Shown piece by piece: positions 1 through 13,000 of a stretch of DNA of 64,000 nucleotides (its first letter is position 1; the number at the start of each line of letters is the position of its first letter). Source of the stretch: Cardiocondyla obscurior (taxonomy: Eukaryota > Arthropoda > Insecta > Hymenoptera > Formicidae); assembly GCF_019399895.1 (NCBI RefSeq), contig NC_091878.1, positions 2,108,001 through 2,172,000 of the forward strand. The letters are read 5' to 3'. The notes beneath the pieces are model-generated. The model saw only the letters and a program-made list of their open reading frames with translations. It searched no databases and had not been told where the DNA came from. A program made the translations under genes and the position numbers.

Positions 1-587
1 TCGCTCGTGCGAACGAACCAGCGGCACCGAATTGATATAATAAAGGTATTAAATCAATAAAGCGAAAGCTATTAATCCACCGCGATTCGACGGTAATCCG
101 ATAATAATTCAGCGTGCACGCGAGCGCCGTGATTATCCTCGCAATTAATAGTATCGCGAATTCATTTGGACCTCGTGGTAAATATACTCGCAAATATGCT
201 TCTACCGGGTTCCGGCAGCTAATTCCGTGCTCGAATGCCAGTGAAAATTCAATTTAAGAGACCCCCTACGACTCTGGATTCTCGTGTCTGATTTGCCATT
301 CCGTTCCTGCGGCGAGGCATGAAATGTCCGACTGAACAATTCATAACGATATGAAATCTTTAAATATGTCCACGCGCAGTTTCGACAGTTCGTCATAATT
401 TACCGCAGTCACGGGCTCATGAAATCGTTATAAATTTGTAGCGCAGTAATTGCCGCCGTACCAGCCAGACGTCATTTTTTTTAACGTATCAATCATACCT
501 ATTGAATTTTTTACAATCCGGCATTTTCCACTTTTCATCAAAATGTGTAACTTCAATATTCAGGCGATGAATATAAATTGTGAAATA

Positions 588-627
<40 letters not shown>

Positions 628-854
628 TGAAATGGAGGAAGGGTGATCACAAACGGGGTGATCCCGCGGTAATATTTATTACACCGACGTGCTATCATAA
701 ATAAAAAAGATATCGATGCGTTCCATCTGTAGTAGTTTCGCGATACGATATTTCATTATTTTAATTTTTTCCCTCCGCGTCGCGGAGCCCTTAAACGCAG
801 AATTGAGCGTCAACGTGGAGAAAGGACGAGAGTTCGTGCCTAAGAAGCACCCAC
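1..854 (-). other. Start of neuroligin intron 5
   Basis: This is intronic on the minus strand, downstream of the donor at 854. I found no continuation of the esterase-like domain in any frame. It holds a TA microsatellite at 594-624. The plus-strand open frame at 716-907 begins with a signal-like stretch but is antisense to exon 5, and I do not consider it a gene. Confidence 0.8.
594..624. repeat. (TA)n microsatellite
   Basis: About 15 uninterrupted TA units inside neuroligin intron 5, preceded by a short imperfect stretch starting near 586. Confidence 0.95.
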
Positions 855-1047
855 CTGATTTCCGGCAATTGCACGTCCATGAGAGTCTTGAGGGGCACTC
901 CTCGTAGGCAGTCGGCGATGTCCTCCTCGCCCTCGGTCGAGCAGCCCATCTGCTCGCCTACCTTCGTCCTGAGATCGTTCGGATCGTGCACCGAGGCCCA
1001 GGGACTTAGTGCCGAGCCGCTGGATAGTACCACACGGTGAAATAATC
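855..1047 (-). CDS. Nlg: Neuroligin coding exon 5
   Basis: This exon encodes residues 293-356 plus two bases of codon 357 (193 bases, phase 1 to 2). The acceptor is GTTCTTTCCTCAG|GATTAT and the donor is GAAATCAG|GTGGGTGC. It reads LFHRVVLSSGSALSPWASVH and continues through QMGCSTEGEEDIADCLRGVP to MDVQLPEIR. It joins exon 4 without missing residues by family comparison (APYSKG + LFHRVV). It is the last exon in the window. The phase-2 continuation must lie left of position 1. Confidence 0.94.
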
Positions 1048-4000
1048 CTGAGGAAAGAACAGAGGGCCGGTGTGGTGGAATTTAGGAAGCAGCTGGTAGG
1101 CACGAGAGGCAAGAGAATCCCTTTGCTCGGGACTAAGCTCGCCCGTAACTCCCGCACCTATATCGAATGCGCGGCGAGTGTGCGGCAGGATATCGTCAGC
1201 TTCCGGCCGATCGAGCGGAAGCGATGAGCCCGACGGGAGTTACCCCAAATGGTTATTATCCTCGCATGGATAATTAGAGGCGGACGTAAATATGATCGCG
1301 TCGTCCGCCGCCTGTGCCGTGCGATTGTTTTCCGCGCGGAGCCTCGAAAGTCCGGCGAATTACCCGTGAGCGCAGATTATCGGGCGAATTAAAAAAGAAA
1401 AAATTGTTACCGCAGTTGCAGCCGGAAATCGGTGGTACCGAGAAAGGCCGGAAAACACACGTTGAGCAATTTTCAATATCCGATCAGCGCGCGGAAAGGA
1501 ATTTTCTAGGCAGCGCAATTAATATCGCACGTCATTTCGCTAACCAGCCCGACGCAGCATTGAAACGCGGAAAATCATACCCGCATGGAAAATTCATGCT
1601 AATTGAAAAGGATATTGCAGAACCTAATTAATCTCGCTTTTAATAAGCTGAATTTTATGACGTAACGCTGCGGAACGCTTTCCAAGCGGCGCGTTAATAT
1701 CGCGTTTTGATAGTTATCTCTAGCGCCGCGCATTCCGGCTGCGAGCCGGAAAATCATATTCGCCGGCAAACATTTATGCTGACGCTAAAGTCGTTTATCG
1801 AACGTCACTGGTTTCTTTATGAAAATCACTGTTTCGAATGCAAACATCGCGCGGTGTGCACCAACGGCGACACATACACCCGCGTTTTCCCGCAGCGCAG
1901 AGAAATATTAGGCAATATATGTCCAGCATAAACATTCGCGTATCGTTGATGCGCGGCACAAATATTTGTATTTTATGAATTTACATGCTCAACGCTCGCG
2001 CGGGGCACGTTTAATTTCTCGCAAGTGATACTTTTCAATGTTCGATATAAATTACATGGACATTCCCCGGCCGGTGGCGTTTCACCCGGTCCCGCTAGTG
2101 CTCCCGCTGCGGAGAGAAAAGTTTCCGATCAAACGGGCGCGGAGATTAAAAATTATCAAGCCGCGATATATTTTTTTTCCCCTCCCTCCCTTCCCCGGAT
2201 TTTTTTTTCTCGTTTGCTGGAAAATAACAAACAGAGTCCGGTCTATGAATTTTGCAGTATTGTGTAATCTCCTGCCTCCTCTCTTCTCGTGGTTATATCA
2301 GAGGTATACCTGCGCCGAGGAAAATATTGTTATCGATATTGGCTCTATTGGCATTCATAGAATGTGTCGAGTGTACAACGAGTCCTCGTCAATTATTTAA
2401 GAAACGTTTTATCTTATCCGATCGAGAGAAAAAATTCGTCCTAAACGAGAGTAAGCCTTAGCTGTTAAGAAAAAGGACCGGCAGAATTCTATAACTCCGC
2501 TGAAGTACGTGCAAGCCGGTAAGTCGCATAATTTTTATTTTTTTTTGTATTTCGTAAGTTAGAACCTTTTAAAAAATAGCGTGCGCTTTGCGCGTGCAAG
2601 GTTTGTTCTATTTGGTTATATTAAATTTGGCTGTCGGTTCCAAAACGGTGCGGGTCGCGAATACGTTTAATGCGGAAATTCTGCTGCCAACGAGCCGTAA
2701 AATCGGAGAAAGAAATCACGTAGAGAGAAAGATAGAGACAGAGGGAGAAAGAAGCGACGACGCAGGAAGACATAGTAACGCGAGATTATTATCGTCTTCC
2801 GTAGTACGCGCGGTCACGGCCTCGTTTCCGAGACGACGCGTTATACAAGGGATGAAGATAGGGACAGGGTGTACGCGTATGCGGTGACCCGGGAGTGCCT
2901 CTTTTGGCTGTTTTATCGCTATTATTATTAAGAGATACCGCCTGATGCGCGCTATTCCACCCCTCTTCTGGCGCGTCGCCAATGATGTCGAATGAACCGG
3001 AAGGAAAATACGGATAATCCATCCGCTGGCAGATCCCACAGCTAATCTCGAGCGCGAAATGTACCATCACGGATGTGATTCTTGATAGTTATTCGCCGGT
3101 CTTGTTCGAAATCGTTTCTATATTAAGGCTGAATGGTAGAAAATAAAAATGGCAATATAGCGGAAAATACTGAACGCGTTACAGCAAATTTTATCGATAT
3201 AAAAAAATATTAGCTACCAGTTATAATTAAAAAAAAAAATTAAGTCTACTAAAAATTTATATTCTTAATCTTATTCTTTTCTTTTTTTTTTATTAATTTT
3301 TTTTATACAATTGATCATCAATTCGTTATCGAATGCCTGCGCTTCTCGATCGTTTCGTGCGCGGCGAATGTGCTAGGTGCTCAATTATCCCGGCTGCGGG
3401 TCCCTTTTCCCCGTGCCAGATACGACGCGGAACGTGCGTTTCGCCGTGCAACGTCGTTTTTGGTTGGCTTCGGTCGCGTATCGTGCCGCTGATAATAGAC
3501 GTCGGCTGCGTTCCTTCCCTTATTTCAGCGAGACACGTTCACGCAGGGATCACGAGCCACGAAGAATTTCGATTTACCCGCCCCGATAGCATCGCGTCGC
3601 TCCCCGCATCGTAGATTGACTATTGCACGGCGATATTCAACATGCGCGCCGATATTCGTGACAGAGGCTCGCTTTCGATCAAAATCCTCCCCTGTCTCCG
3701 CAATTTTAGCTGCGCCGTCAAGTTCTTTTCCCCTTGAAAGGTCTTTTATCCAGTATTTCGAATATTCCGCTCAAATACGCTATTTTATTTATCGCTGATG
3801 GAAAAAAAAGAAAAAAAAAGAGAGATTTCTCCAGCCGACGTCTACCCGCCTGTCGAAATAAACGACCGCCTCGGCTCTCTCTCTCTCCCTCTCGCCTTGC
3901 AATTACTCCATTTTTCACCGGATCCAGCGCGACTATTGCAGACTTGTACTTTTGAAGCGCGTATTAATAAATGTTGCGGAAGAAATACGGATCGCTATTT

Positions 4001-7000
4001 CTGCGCGGGAACACGAAGAGCCGGTCAGCGGCCACCCGCGCCTTCCATCGCGCAGACGACATTAGCGTCGCCCAGGGTTAACGCCCTTAAACTGTCACGT
4101 TAAACCGCGATATTTCACCCGGGTGCCCTGCCCGTTTCCACCGTTCCGTGCACCCTCCCGCCCTTGTCGTTTCGCGACTAGCCTCGTTTCGCTTGCCCCA
4201 GCTACCATAATTCCTCCACAATGTCATGTCCACGATACGAGCGAGTGTCGGGTCGCGTCGCGTCGCGTCGATGAAATTTCGACAGGGACACATCGGGGTG
4301 TCGGTCCATTCGGCAGTCATTCGATCTCCTTCACGGTCTCTCATCACTGTGCAATCATCGGAGTTCGCTCGCTCGGCTTGTCGACGACGCCCGGCGTCGT
4401 GGCGCCGACCGACGTTGAAGAGACCGGATCGGGCAAATTGGCGACGGTGTTTCCTCCCCCTCTCCCCCTTGTGCTTCTTGATAACGAGAATAATGGATCC
4501 CTTTCGGCGAGAACGGTGAAACGGACTGCGCGCGGGAGGAGAGTGAAAAAAAAAAGGGAGAGACAAAGGCACGCGCGCGCGGCGGAAATTGTATACTTTT
4601 CGTTACCGGAGCGGCGAAAGATTAAAGGCAAACAAGAAACAACGACGCGTGACGGCGGTAATCAGGCTGGCTTACGTTCGGGGGATGGATTTTCCCGGGG
4701 CGAACGCCGGGCATCGAGCGGCCGGCTGGCTGATCGTCGCTTAGGAACGGCGGTTGTATTACAGGTGACCGGTCGAGACTTCTCAACGGCCTGTACGTTC
4801 GCTCTCGCGTGGTTATATCTGTGATTCCCGTTCGAATTCCGTTACGGATTTCCGAATGTCGGCACCCGAATGTCCCCCTTCCTCTTTTGAGACTCGGAAT
4901 TTGATCGCAGGGCGACTAGATCTCAATTTACTGACGGTTCCCCGAAACACGAGCGGCGGCGTTGCTAATTTTTATTAAAAAAAAAAAAGTAAAAAATAAA
5001 ATAGATTCCGTTTGATTCGAGCGTTTTCCGATTGAAAGGGAATTTCGTACAAAATATACTACTACGCGAACAGGGCTCGGAGATATAAGCGCGAGTGATT
5101 TTTATTTTTTAAAAGGGTTTGATTTTCCAACGTTCGTTAAAATGGGATAAAAAATAATAAACTAAAAAGACGCATTTGGCCACGGCCGGGGATTTTCCTC
5201 GGTATTTCGCTCGGAGTAAAAAAAGAAAAAAAAATGTTGAGCGTTCATCATGCACGCGTGGGGTTATGCAATATTCACGCACCGATGATATCGATGCCTT
5301 TTACAGAGCGAGGACCGTTATCGCGGACGATGTTCATCCGCAGACGTTATCAAACGCCATAATTTCGCCGCGAATACCATTATTTGCTTTAAAAAGGGAC
5401 GGTTGATATTCCGCGGTATTGAAAAAAGACAGGAAAATATTGTTCGTCGCGTATGTTTCCGCGGGAATAAGCGACGGTGGATTTTCATCCAATTCAAGGG
5501 AAAAAAAATCCTATTTAGACGGCACGGCAAATTATACCTTGAAAGGAAAAGCGCAAAATGCGGCAGCTCTAATTTATTTTCTTCGCTCTCGGGGGCGAAC
5601 GAAAGCCCCCGCGGAACGGAAATGCACCGTCTCTCCACTTACCCTCGCGGCCACGACTTGGAGGGTCGTATCGCCGTATCGGGACGTACTCCTTACGAGC
5701 CTCTCGCCTGCCGCGACGGTTCAGCCGACATTTCGCATGTAAATTACTTCGCGCGTCTCGTGAAAATTCTATGAACACGTACGGACCTCCGGGAGCGCTA
5801 TACTGATTGAATTAAGTTTGAACACGTAAGAGGGAAAAGTGCACGCTCGAAAGCAGATTGCGCGACAACATTTAATTCCGGCCCTTCGTTAAATGTTAAC
5901 GTCCATTAGGTCCATCAAAATCGTGTATTTACCGCTGAGAATAAGCGAACGACAATTCGTAAAAATATAATACTGAGATTAAATAAAAATTAATTTGTAA
6001 ATTATCGCCGCGTTTAGATGACGTACTTCCAAGCCGAGTAAAATAACGGCAGGTGCCGCGCGCACGGTTAATAATTCAACAGTTTAAAAATAATTTGATA
6101 GCGTTGTATCGAAATTTTCGTGCGTTAGCGGCCTATCAAAAAACGATTTCGCCGATCGTGGGAGATGATAGAGTAACACGCCGAAATCAATTCCGCATCC
6201 GACGATTGTACGCGGACCCGTAACGACGCGGTTCTCGAAAATCCCGGAATAGTCTTTTTCTCTCTCGTTTTCCTCTTTTTTTTTTTTGGTTTTTTTTTTA
6301 CGTCATCGGGACGTTTCTCTCTCCGGTTATTTTTGTCGGTAACGAACTGCAAAATAGAACGAAGGGGTGCCACGCGAAACGGAAGACGCGAAGGTAGAAA
6401 CGCTGTTTGGAAGTTATTTTTATGACTTATTGTTATGCGTGGTATATTGCATGGCGCTTGGCTTCTCTCGTCGTAGATTTTCTCGTGGCATGACAAAAAG
6501 AGAAAGAAAGAGAAACAGAGAAGGAGAGAAAGAGAGAGAAAGGCTGTTACATTTCTAATCGTAATAAATTTTAATAACAAATTTTATAATTGCACCTCTT
6601 AAAAAAAAAAAAACTCTCCAGTGCATTTAACAAAACCAAGCAAAGAAATTGTAGATAATTCTTCACGAGAACTGCACAGAGTTCTAACCGAAAATCTAAT
6701 TATATTAGGACTAATCGTACATTTTGACTTCTGTATCGATTCGCCGAGCTGGACTTGTTCGCTTTCGCATACGAGGTATTTTCCTGAAAATCCCATTTGT
6801 CCCTCGCGCACGCAAACACAATCCGAAATGCCGCAGACGTTCGCGAGCTGCCTTGATATAACCGAGGTGGGCGCGCTACGGGTGCAACGAATCAGACAAT
6901 TGCCAGGAATCACACTCGGTTGCCTTCTTGATTACTCACGAAGCCAATCGGTCGTATCTCTGGTTCGTGAGAGAGTCGTGTAACTGCTGGAGGGAACGGA

Positions 7001-10000
7001 TGGCAAAGTAGAGAGAGAGTTGTAACCCTCTCTCTGTCTTAGAAGAAACGGTATTGCCTCTCGGGCCAAGGGTTGAAGAATCCACACGTACACGCAATAC
7101 ACGCGCGCGCGGTAGATGTACCAAGACGTGTTACACACGCTCGAGTCTTCGCTCATAAAAAATTACAACGGAGGGAAGGGGGGTGAGAGGGAGAGACGAT
7201 AAATCGAGACTGTCTCCCCCGCGCCACGAGAAGCTTATTTCTCTCGTCTCTTTCCCGGGCGATGATACGTAACGTCGACAGTCTTCTCGGGATTGGGAAA
7301 GGGCGGCGGCGGGAGGGTGACCGCGGCCGAAACACCCCTTGGGAGGTGGCCAGAAGAAGCGGCTTTCTGAATTACACAAGAGACCGATGTAATACGAAAC
7401 GTTTATGTCTTCGACGGTGCCCGGCACCGGCTGCGGTGGGGGTCGGGGGGAGGGGGGAGGCGTTCTTCATTTATCATCGGGCATCGAAATCCGCCGAAGG
7501 CAGACAGCGGCTAACCGGTGGGGAAAGCAATCGTACCCTTCGGACAGGGGGCTAGTTATCGACGTTGAAACCCAAACCGATCGTTTTGCAACTTTTTACG
7601 CAACGTTGGGCAAAGCCATTAGCCGTTCTCCGCGTAATCGTATCGAGTACAACAAAATGCGCCGGCAAAAAGCGGATTGTGCGGGAAACGGGGCCGCGTG
7701 TGCGGGCACCCGCGAAAAATCGTCGGAAATCAACGTAACGCGCGAATCGATTTTGTACACTAGTTTCGGTGCGACTTAATCCGAGGTCCCCCGTTACAGC
7801 CCTTGCGATCATCAGAATATATCGCGAGCGCCGACAAATTTCCACGATCTTTCCTCGTTTACGTGTCGCAATACGTAAAGGTCCATTAATATTTTTCGCG
7901 ACGCCGTGGTCAAGCGGCGACTTCCATCGACGCTTCGCCGTTCATTCTACTCAGTCTTCCGTTAACTTTGCATAAGCGTACGTCCCGGACTTGACCGCAT
8001 CCGGCTGCAATATTAAGCGGCTGCAGACGGTGCATTTGTTTGCCGGAGAAGCCAGTGTCGTTCGTCGAGTAAGTCCTTCTCTGGCAAGCTCCTTTCGACC
8101 AATCAACGACCGTCTCAGGCTTCGCGGTTTCGGAAAATATTTCAAGAATACTCGCAATAGTGCGAGAAAGAAAATCACGCGAAAATAAAAGGGACAAAAA
8201 ATAGAAAAAAAAAAGAGAGAGAGAAAAGACTTCTTTGGATTAAAGATCGATGTGTCTTCGTTGCCGTTTCGCTCGCAGTTTTGACCGCCGCGTGTTTTCT
8301 TCACCTTAGAGTAGAGTATCCTGCCGGGGCTTCTCTGCAATCTCTGACCGACGCCGTGCAAGAAGTGCGGAACCGCACCTGGTCCCGCGGAAACCACCGG
8401 CGATGCCGACGTCGAAATCGAAGGAGCGGAAGGTGCGGTGAGGTCGGAAAAACCGACTGACCTCGGCGGCGTGCGAGACGCCAAAGAAAAGCGGTTTCCC
8501 CGAGGGCTTGTCCGCCTCTTTCCCTCTTTACCTATCTCTCTTACTCATTCGCTTGCTCGCTCTAAGACCGGAATAGAGACCTGAGAGGAAGGACGACGCT
8601 CGGAAGGAATGCACAACCAAGAGCGATGCTCCTTTCTCGAGATGTAAACTGTTTGCTGTTTCCGGCACAACCGGAGGTCCGGGAAATGGCCAGACGAGAG
8701 AGTGGTTCCGGCCGACCACCACAGCGAGAGAAACCTTCTCTATCCTTCCGTACCGCTTTACCCTTCATGTTCCTGCTACATATTCCGTCTGTCTTAAGCG
8801 GCTGTTTACACGTACGGCTTTTCCTATCGATGGCGATAAAGTGAAAGACCGAGATGAGCTCTCTCGGAATAGAGAGAACTATGAAAGGGACGATGTTACG
8901 GTCAGTATCTTTTACCGGAATAAAATTTTAAATAATATATATATGGTAAAATTTAAGAATAATAATTTCAAATCGAGAACTAAGTTTAAACTTTTAACTT
9001 AAGAATTTATCTTATAAAATATATAATCATCGTTACGATATCAGTATCATTTTTTTAATTACTAAAATAATTGCACGAAAATTGAATTAAATTATTTTGA
9101 TTTAACGGTTCTTTATATTAAGCAGATAAATATGCAAAAATAAAAAAATCGTGCTATTTCTCGACGATAAGCTATTGCGGTAGGAATAAGCGGCACGATT
9201 TAAGCGATGCCAAAACGAAATAAATCCGGACCGTCGATAATGTGGACCGTATGTGTGGCAGAGAATGGTCGCGGCGTTACTCATAATTTGCCTGATTGGC
9301 GCGGAATTAGCGTCCGGCTATATCACGTCGTAATCGCGTTCGCGTGGATTTATCACACGGCGATGTATTTACGACGCTTTTAGCGTCCCCGCTTTTGTTC
9401 CGACGCGCGTTTCCTGGACCCATGCATTTTTATTATTGCGCAATTTCCTCGCGTTTCCCCTGCCCCGATTCCGAATAGCTACTGCGCGGGATCCCGCGCC
9501 ACCTGAGGAGACAAAAGCCGGAAAAGATCGTTCAATTTCGGCCGGTGTTGTCCAGCGACAATAAAAAAAAAAGAAAAAAAAAGAGAGAGAAAGAGAGAGA
9601 GGAAAAGGAAAGAAGGGAATAAAGGAAAAAAAAAGGAAAAATCTCCCATCTCGCTTTCTTCCCTCATCGAATAAAATGGAGTCCTGCAATTTGTCACCCC
9701 GTGCGCGGTGATGTTTTTTTGAGAGGACGGACCAACCCTTCGGTTGTCTCCTCCACGAGACCCTCGCCGACTAATCCCCGGACGATTAATCTACCCGAAG
9801 GTCCTGCAAATAGCGTCTCCTCGCTGCCGACCTGCCGGTTATTTCGCCGGCCGGGTTTTCGGCGTGGATCATCGCCGAATCGATTGAACTTCGCCGATCG
9901 CGCGGGCTCTCGCGCTCGATTACGTCGAATTTCACGCGCGTGTATTTCCCGGCGCCTGGGCGAAACCAGGGTATCGGTATCATTTTTCATTGCGTTCCCT

Positions 10001-13000
10001 TGTCGTAAACAACAACGTTATTAATACGTTAGCGGCGTTACGTAAATATTGGATCAAGTTACTCGACAAGCAAATATTTCCACCGCCCTCAACACCCGGT
10101 GTTTATACCGCGCCCGGATCGCGAATTGATTTATTTTATATCACAACGGTCCATCGTGGCGCGAGTGACCGATGAACTGTTAAGCCCGAAGGCACGATGA
10201 CGGCATTAAAGCTGTCAACGAGAATTAGATGGCGCAATGAAAGGAACGAGGGTGATGTACACTCCCTTCGCCAAGTACGCGGCGTCGTTCGATCGAAAAT
10301 TGCGCGTGGCGCGAAGACACGAGTGGCTCTTTACTCGGGAACGAACGTCTAGATGCGCAAATCGTTTCGCGGAACATAAATTTTCTTCCGTGACTTCCGC
10401 CTCCTAATTACCGGGAGACGCTTAAATCGTGGGGTACGTCCCGTTTAAAACTCGGTGCGCTTCCGCGAGGCCGCGCCGCGCCCGAGCGTTCGGGTGTAAG
10501 TCGGAGGGATTAATTGCTAATTGCGTTAGGGATTCCGTTTCCTACCTTTGCTGTAAGGCGCGAGCAGCAGCAGGTTCACCAGGGCAGCTCCGGTATCGTG
10601 GCCCATTACAGTTATCCGCGTCGGATCGCCGCCGAAGGCCCCGATATTCTCACGCACCCAGCGCAGCCCCATCGTGATGTCCTTTAAAGCCAAATTCCCG
10701 CCGGATCCGCTCGTTCGATCGGGAAACGGACGAGTCCTCAAGAAACCTGGAAAAACGCCAAACCGTTCTCGCGGATCGCACGATATCGTTCCCTTTCCTT
10801 ATTGCATTTTCTTCTTTTCCTCATCTTTTTTTTTTCTTTTTTCTTTTTCCTTCCGCGTCCTCTCCTTCTCACGCAACATTTGCGATGCGGCAGCGTTTGT
10901 TCAATAAAATTTCGCAAGTTCCGCCATGAAAGTGTACGCGTTCTGGATTTAAGAGACGTGGATCTCCGACGATTACGACGACTGCAGAATTTTCGTACAG
11001 ATAAAAAAAAGAAGGAAAGGTTTGCCGGAGAAATAAAAATAGTTACGCGCGAGGATTCGATTTAACGTCAGCCGGGCGTAGCGATAATTAAACGAGGCGT
11101 GCAAATATTCGTTATGCCATTAAGTTATAAACCAAGGCAGTTTGACAAGCAAACAGATAGAACTGACATTTTCAGACTTTCGTACATTTCGCACTACGAC
11201 AGAGAGATACATTTGCGAGTCTTCGAAGTGCCAATATTGACTTAAGAATGTAAATGGTTCCTACAGAAGCTCTCTATTTCAGAGAGTATAGTTTAGGCAG
11301 TTAATGATACGAATTTACTTTCGCGAAAGTGCAAATCGTAATAAACGCGCGTGAGAATTTACCGCGTTTTCCGGGTACATGGCGAAACTCTCTGCAATAT
11401 TAACAATAAAATAATTAATCAAAGGTCCCGATCTCTTTAAATCCGTTCAAACGTTATTCAATTTCGATACGAAGATAAGTTAATTCGCTTTAGAAATTTT
11501 AATCAAACAATCCGAATGAAAATATCCGAGGCTCGCAAGTGATATCTGCAAATTAAAACGATTTTCCCGCAAGATAAATATAATTCGGAATTTCTTTGTC
11601 GACGACCGCGGAATGTTGCGTCAGGTTCGCTTAATGAAAATGCTTTCGGGGGGGTTTACGGGACAGTTGATTAAAGGGTGGCACGTACCTAAGATGCCGA
11701 GACGATAGTTGAGCGTGATCACTATGACGTGGCCGGCGCTTGCCAAGACCGATCCATCGTACAAGTTACCCGATCCCCATTCGAAACTTTCGCCGTGCAC
11801 GTATACTATCACCGCATACGGCGCCTCCAGTCCCCGGGATCCTGAAAGCAGCAGGCAAACGGGCGTCCTCTCTTCCATTTTCTTCCGCGGATAAACCTCT
11901 TATCCGTATAAACCTCCCATTGACAGATCCAGCTTTCCCCGTAATACCACGCGACATTATCGCTTACGCAGCATTATGCTCGCCCGCTTTTATTCCACCT
12001 TTCCCGCGAGCCGCAAAACGTAAAGCGAGTGAGGATTGCGCTTAGCGAGCTTTCTTTAGCGAGAGAAAGAAAAGAGAGAGAGAGAGAAAGAGAAATGGCT
12101 TTAAGAGTATCACTTCTACGCGCGCGTGTCTCCTAACTTTGTTTCGCAATACTGTTAACACCCCGAATTAAATTCACTCCAACCCCAGCAAACTCGCGTA
12201 CCCCATTTTTCGTCATATAAAACGTAAAATGGGATCGTAGCCGGCGGCCAATTAGTCGTGTTTCCGCAGTTTTCCCCAACCCGCGTAATTACGACGACGG
12301 CGACTATTTGCGTCGCGTAATCGGCGCTAAGGATCCGGGACTTTGCGGAGTTCGTTACATTTCCATGGTCTCGCGAAACCGTCGTGAAAAGGTTGCACCC
12401 GACGGCGTCGTCAGCTCAGCGAGGCACGTAGGAACGACCAGACCGCGGCAGTAAGACCGCGTGGCACACGTCAAAATTGTTGGTTTATCGCCGAAGGAAG
12501 AGGACAACTTCGGGCAACTTTGCGCGGGGTCGATCGATCGCCGCCGCGAATTTATTTACGCGGCGAAGTTGCAAGCGGAAACTTCTCGCGGGCGTAAAAT
12601 AAGCGCGTCTATTCGCTTCCCGCGGTTTACAGTTCGCGGGATGCGTCACGCTCCCGGATCCGGTTCGTCGTGGTCCCATCGTAAACGGCCCCGCGGTACG
12701 ATTCGGAAAATCGCCCCGATAAAACGGGGATACCCTTTTCCTTTTTAAACGCCCGTCTTTTACGGCAGAGCGTAAACTTTTTTTTACGCCAAGAGCGTCG
12801 CGTGAGCGCGAAACCGGGAAGGTAAATTAAAGTGAAAAGCTTGTTTTAATAAGGCTTACGGATTACACGGGCGCTTTTTATAGATCCGCCCGCGCGCGAG
12901 CGTCTTCAATCCCGAGGGGGTTTCGTGTTTGTAAGTACTTCGGGTTTAGCGAATTTCCTCCCGTTCGGCCCGCCCGGCGAGTTTCTCCCTGTACGCGACG

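Larger units (their letters stand above)
1048..10545 (-). other. Neuroligin intron 4 (about 9.5 kb)
   Basis: Bounded by the exon 4 donor and the exon 5 acceptor. Mostly CpG-rich unique sequence with AT-rich stretches around 3.1-3.3, 4.97-5.17 and 8.9-9.15 kb. It carries a GTCGC pentamer run (4252-4270), a G-rich tract (7438-7460) and a purine-rich tract (about 9560-9645). Several open frames of 100-230 codons occur on both strands but look like by-products of GC-rich DNA. No nested gene was recognised. Confidence 0.75.

Noticed and set aside
716..907. Plus-strand frame beginning like a signal peptide
   Set aside because: Its second half is antisense to neuroligin exon 5, and there is no stop-free extension or good donor that would make it an exon.
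4123..4824. Open frame of 233 codons inside neuroligin intron 4
   Set aside because: Overlapped by long open frames in other frames and on the other strand. The composition is Pro/Arg/Ser-rich and no domain is visible.
9265..9333. 22-codon ATG frame that looks like a complete signal peptide (MVAALLIICLIGAELASG...)
   Set aside because: It stops after 22 codons, has no convincing donor before the stop, and lies inside a neuroligin intron on the opposite strand. Short hydrophobic frames occur by chance.
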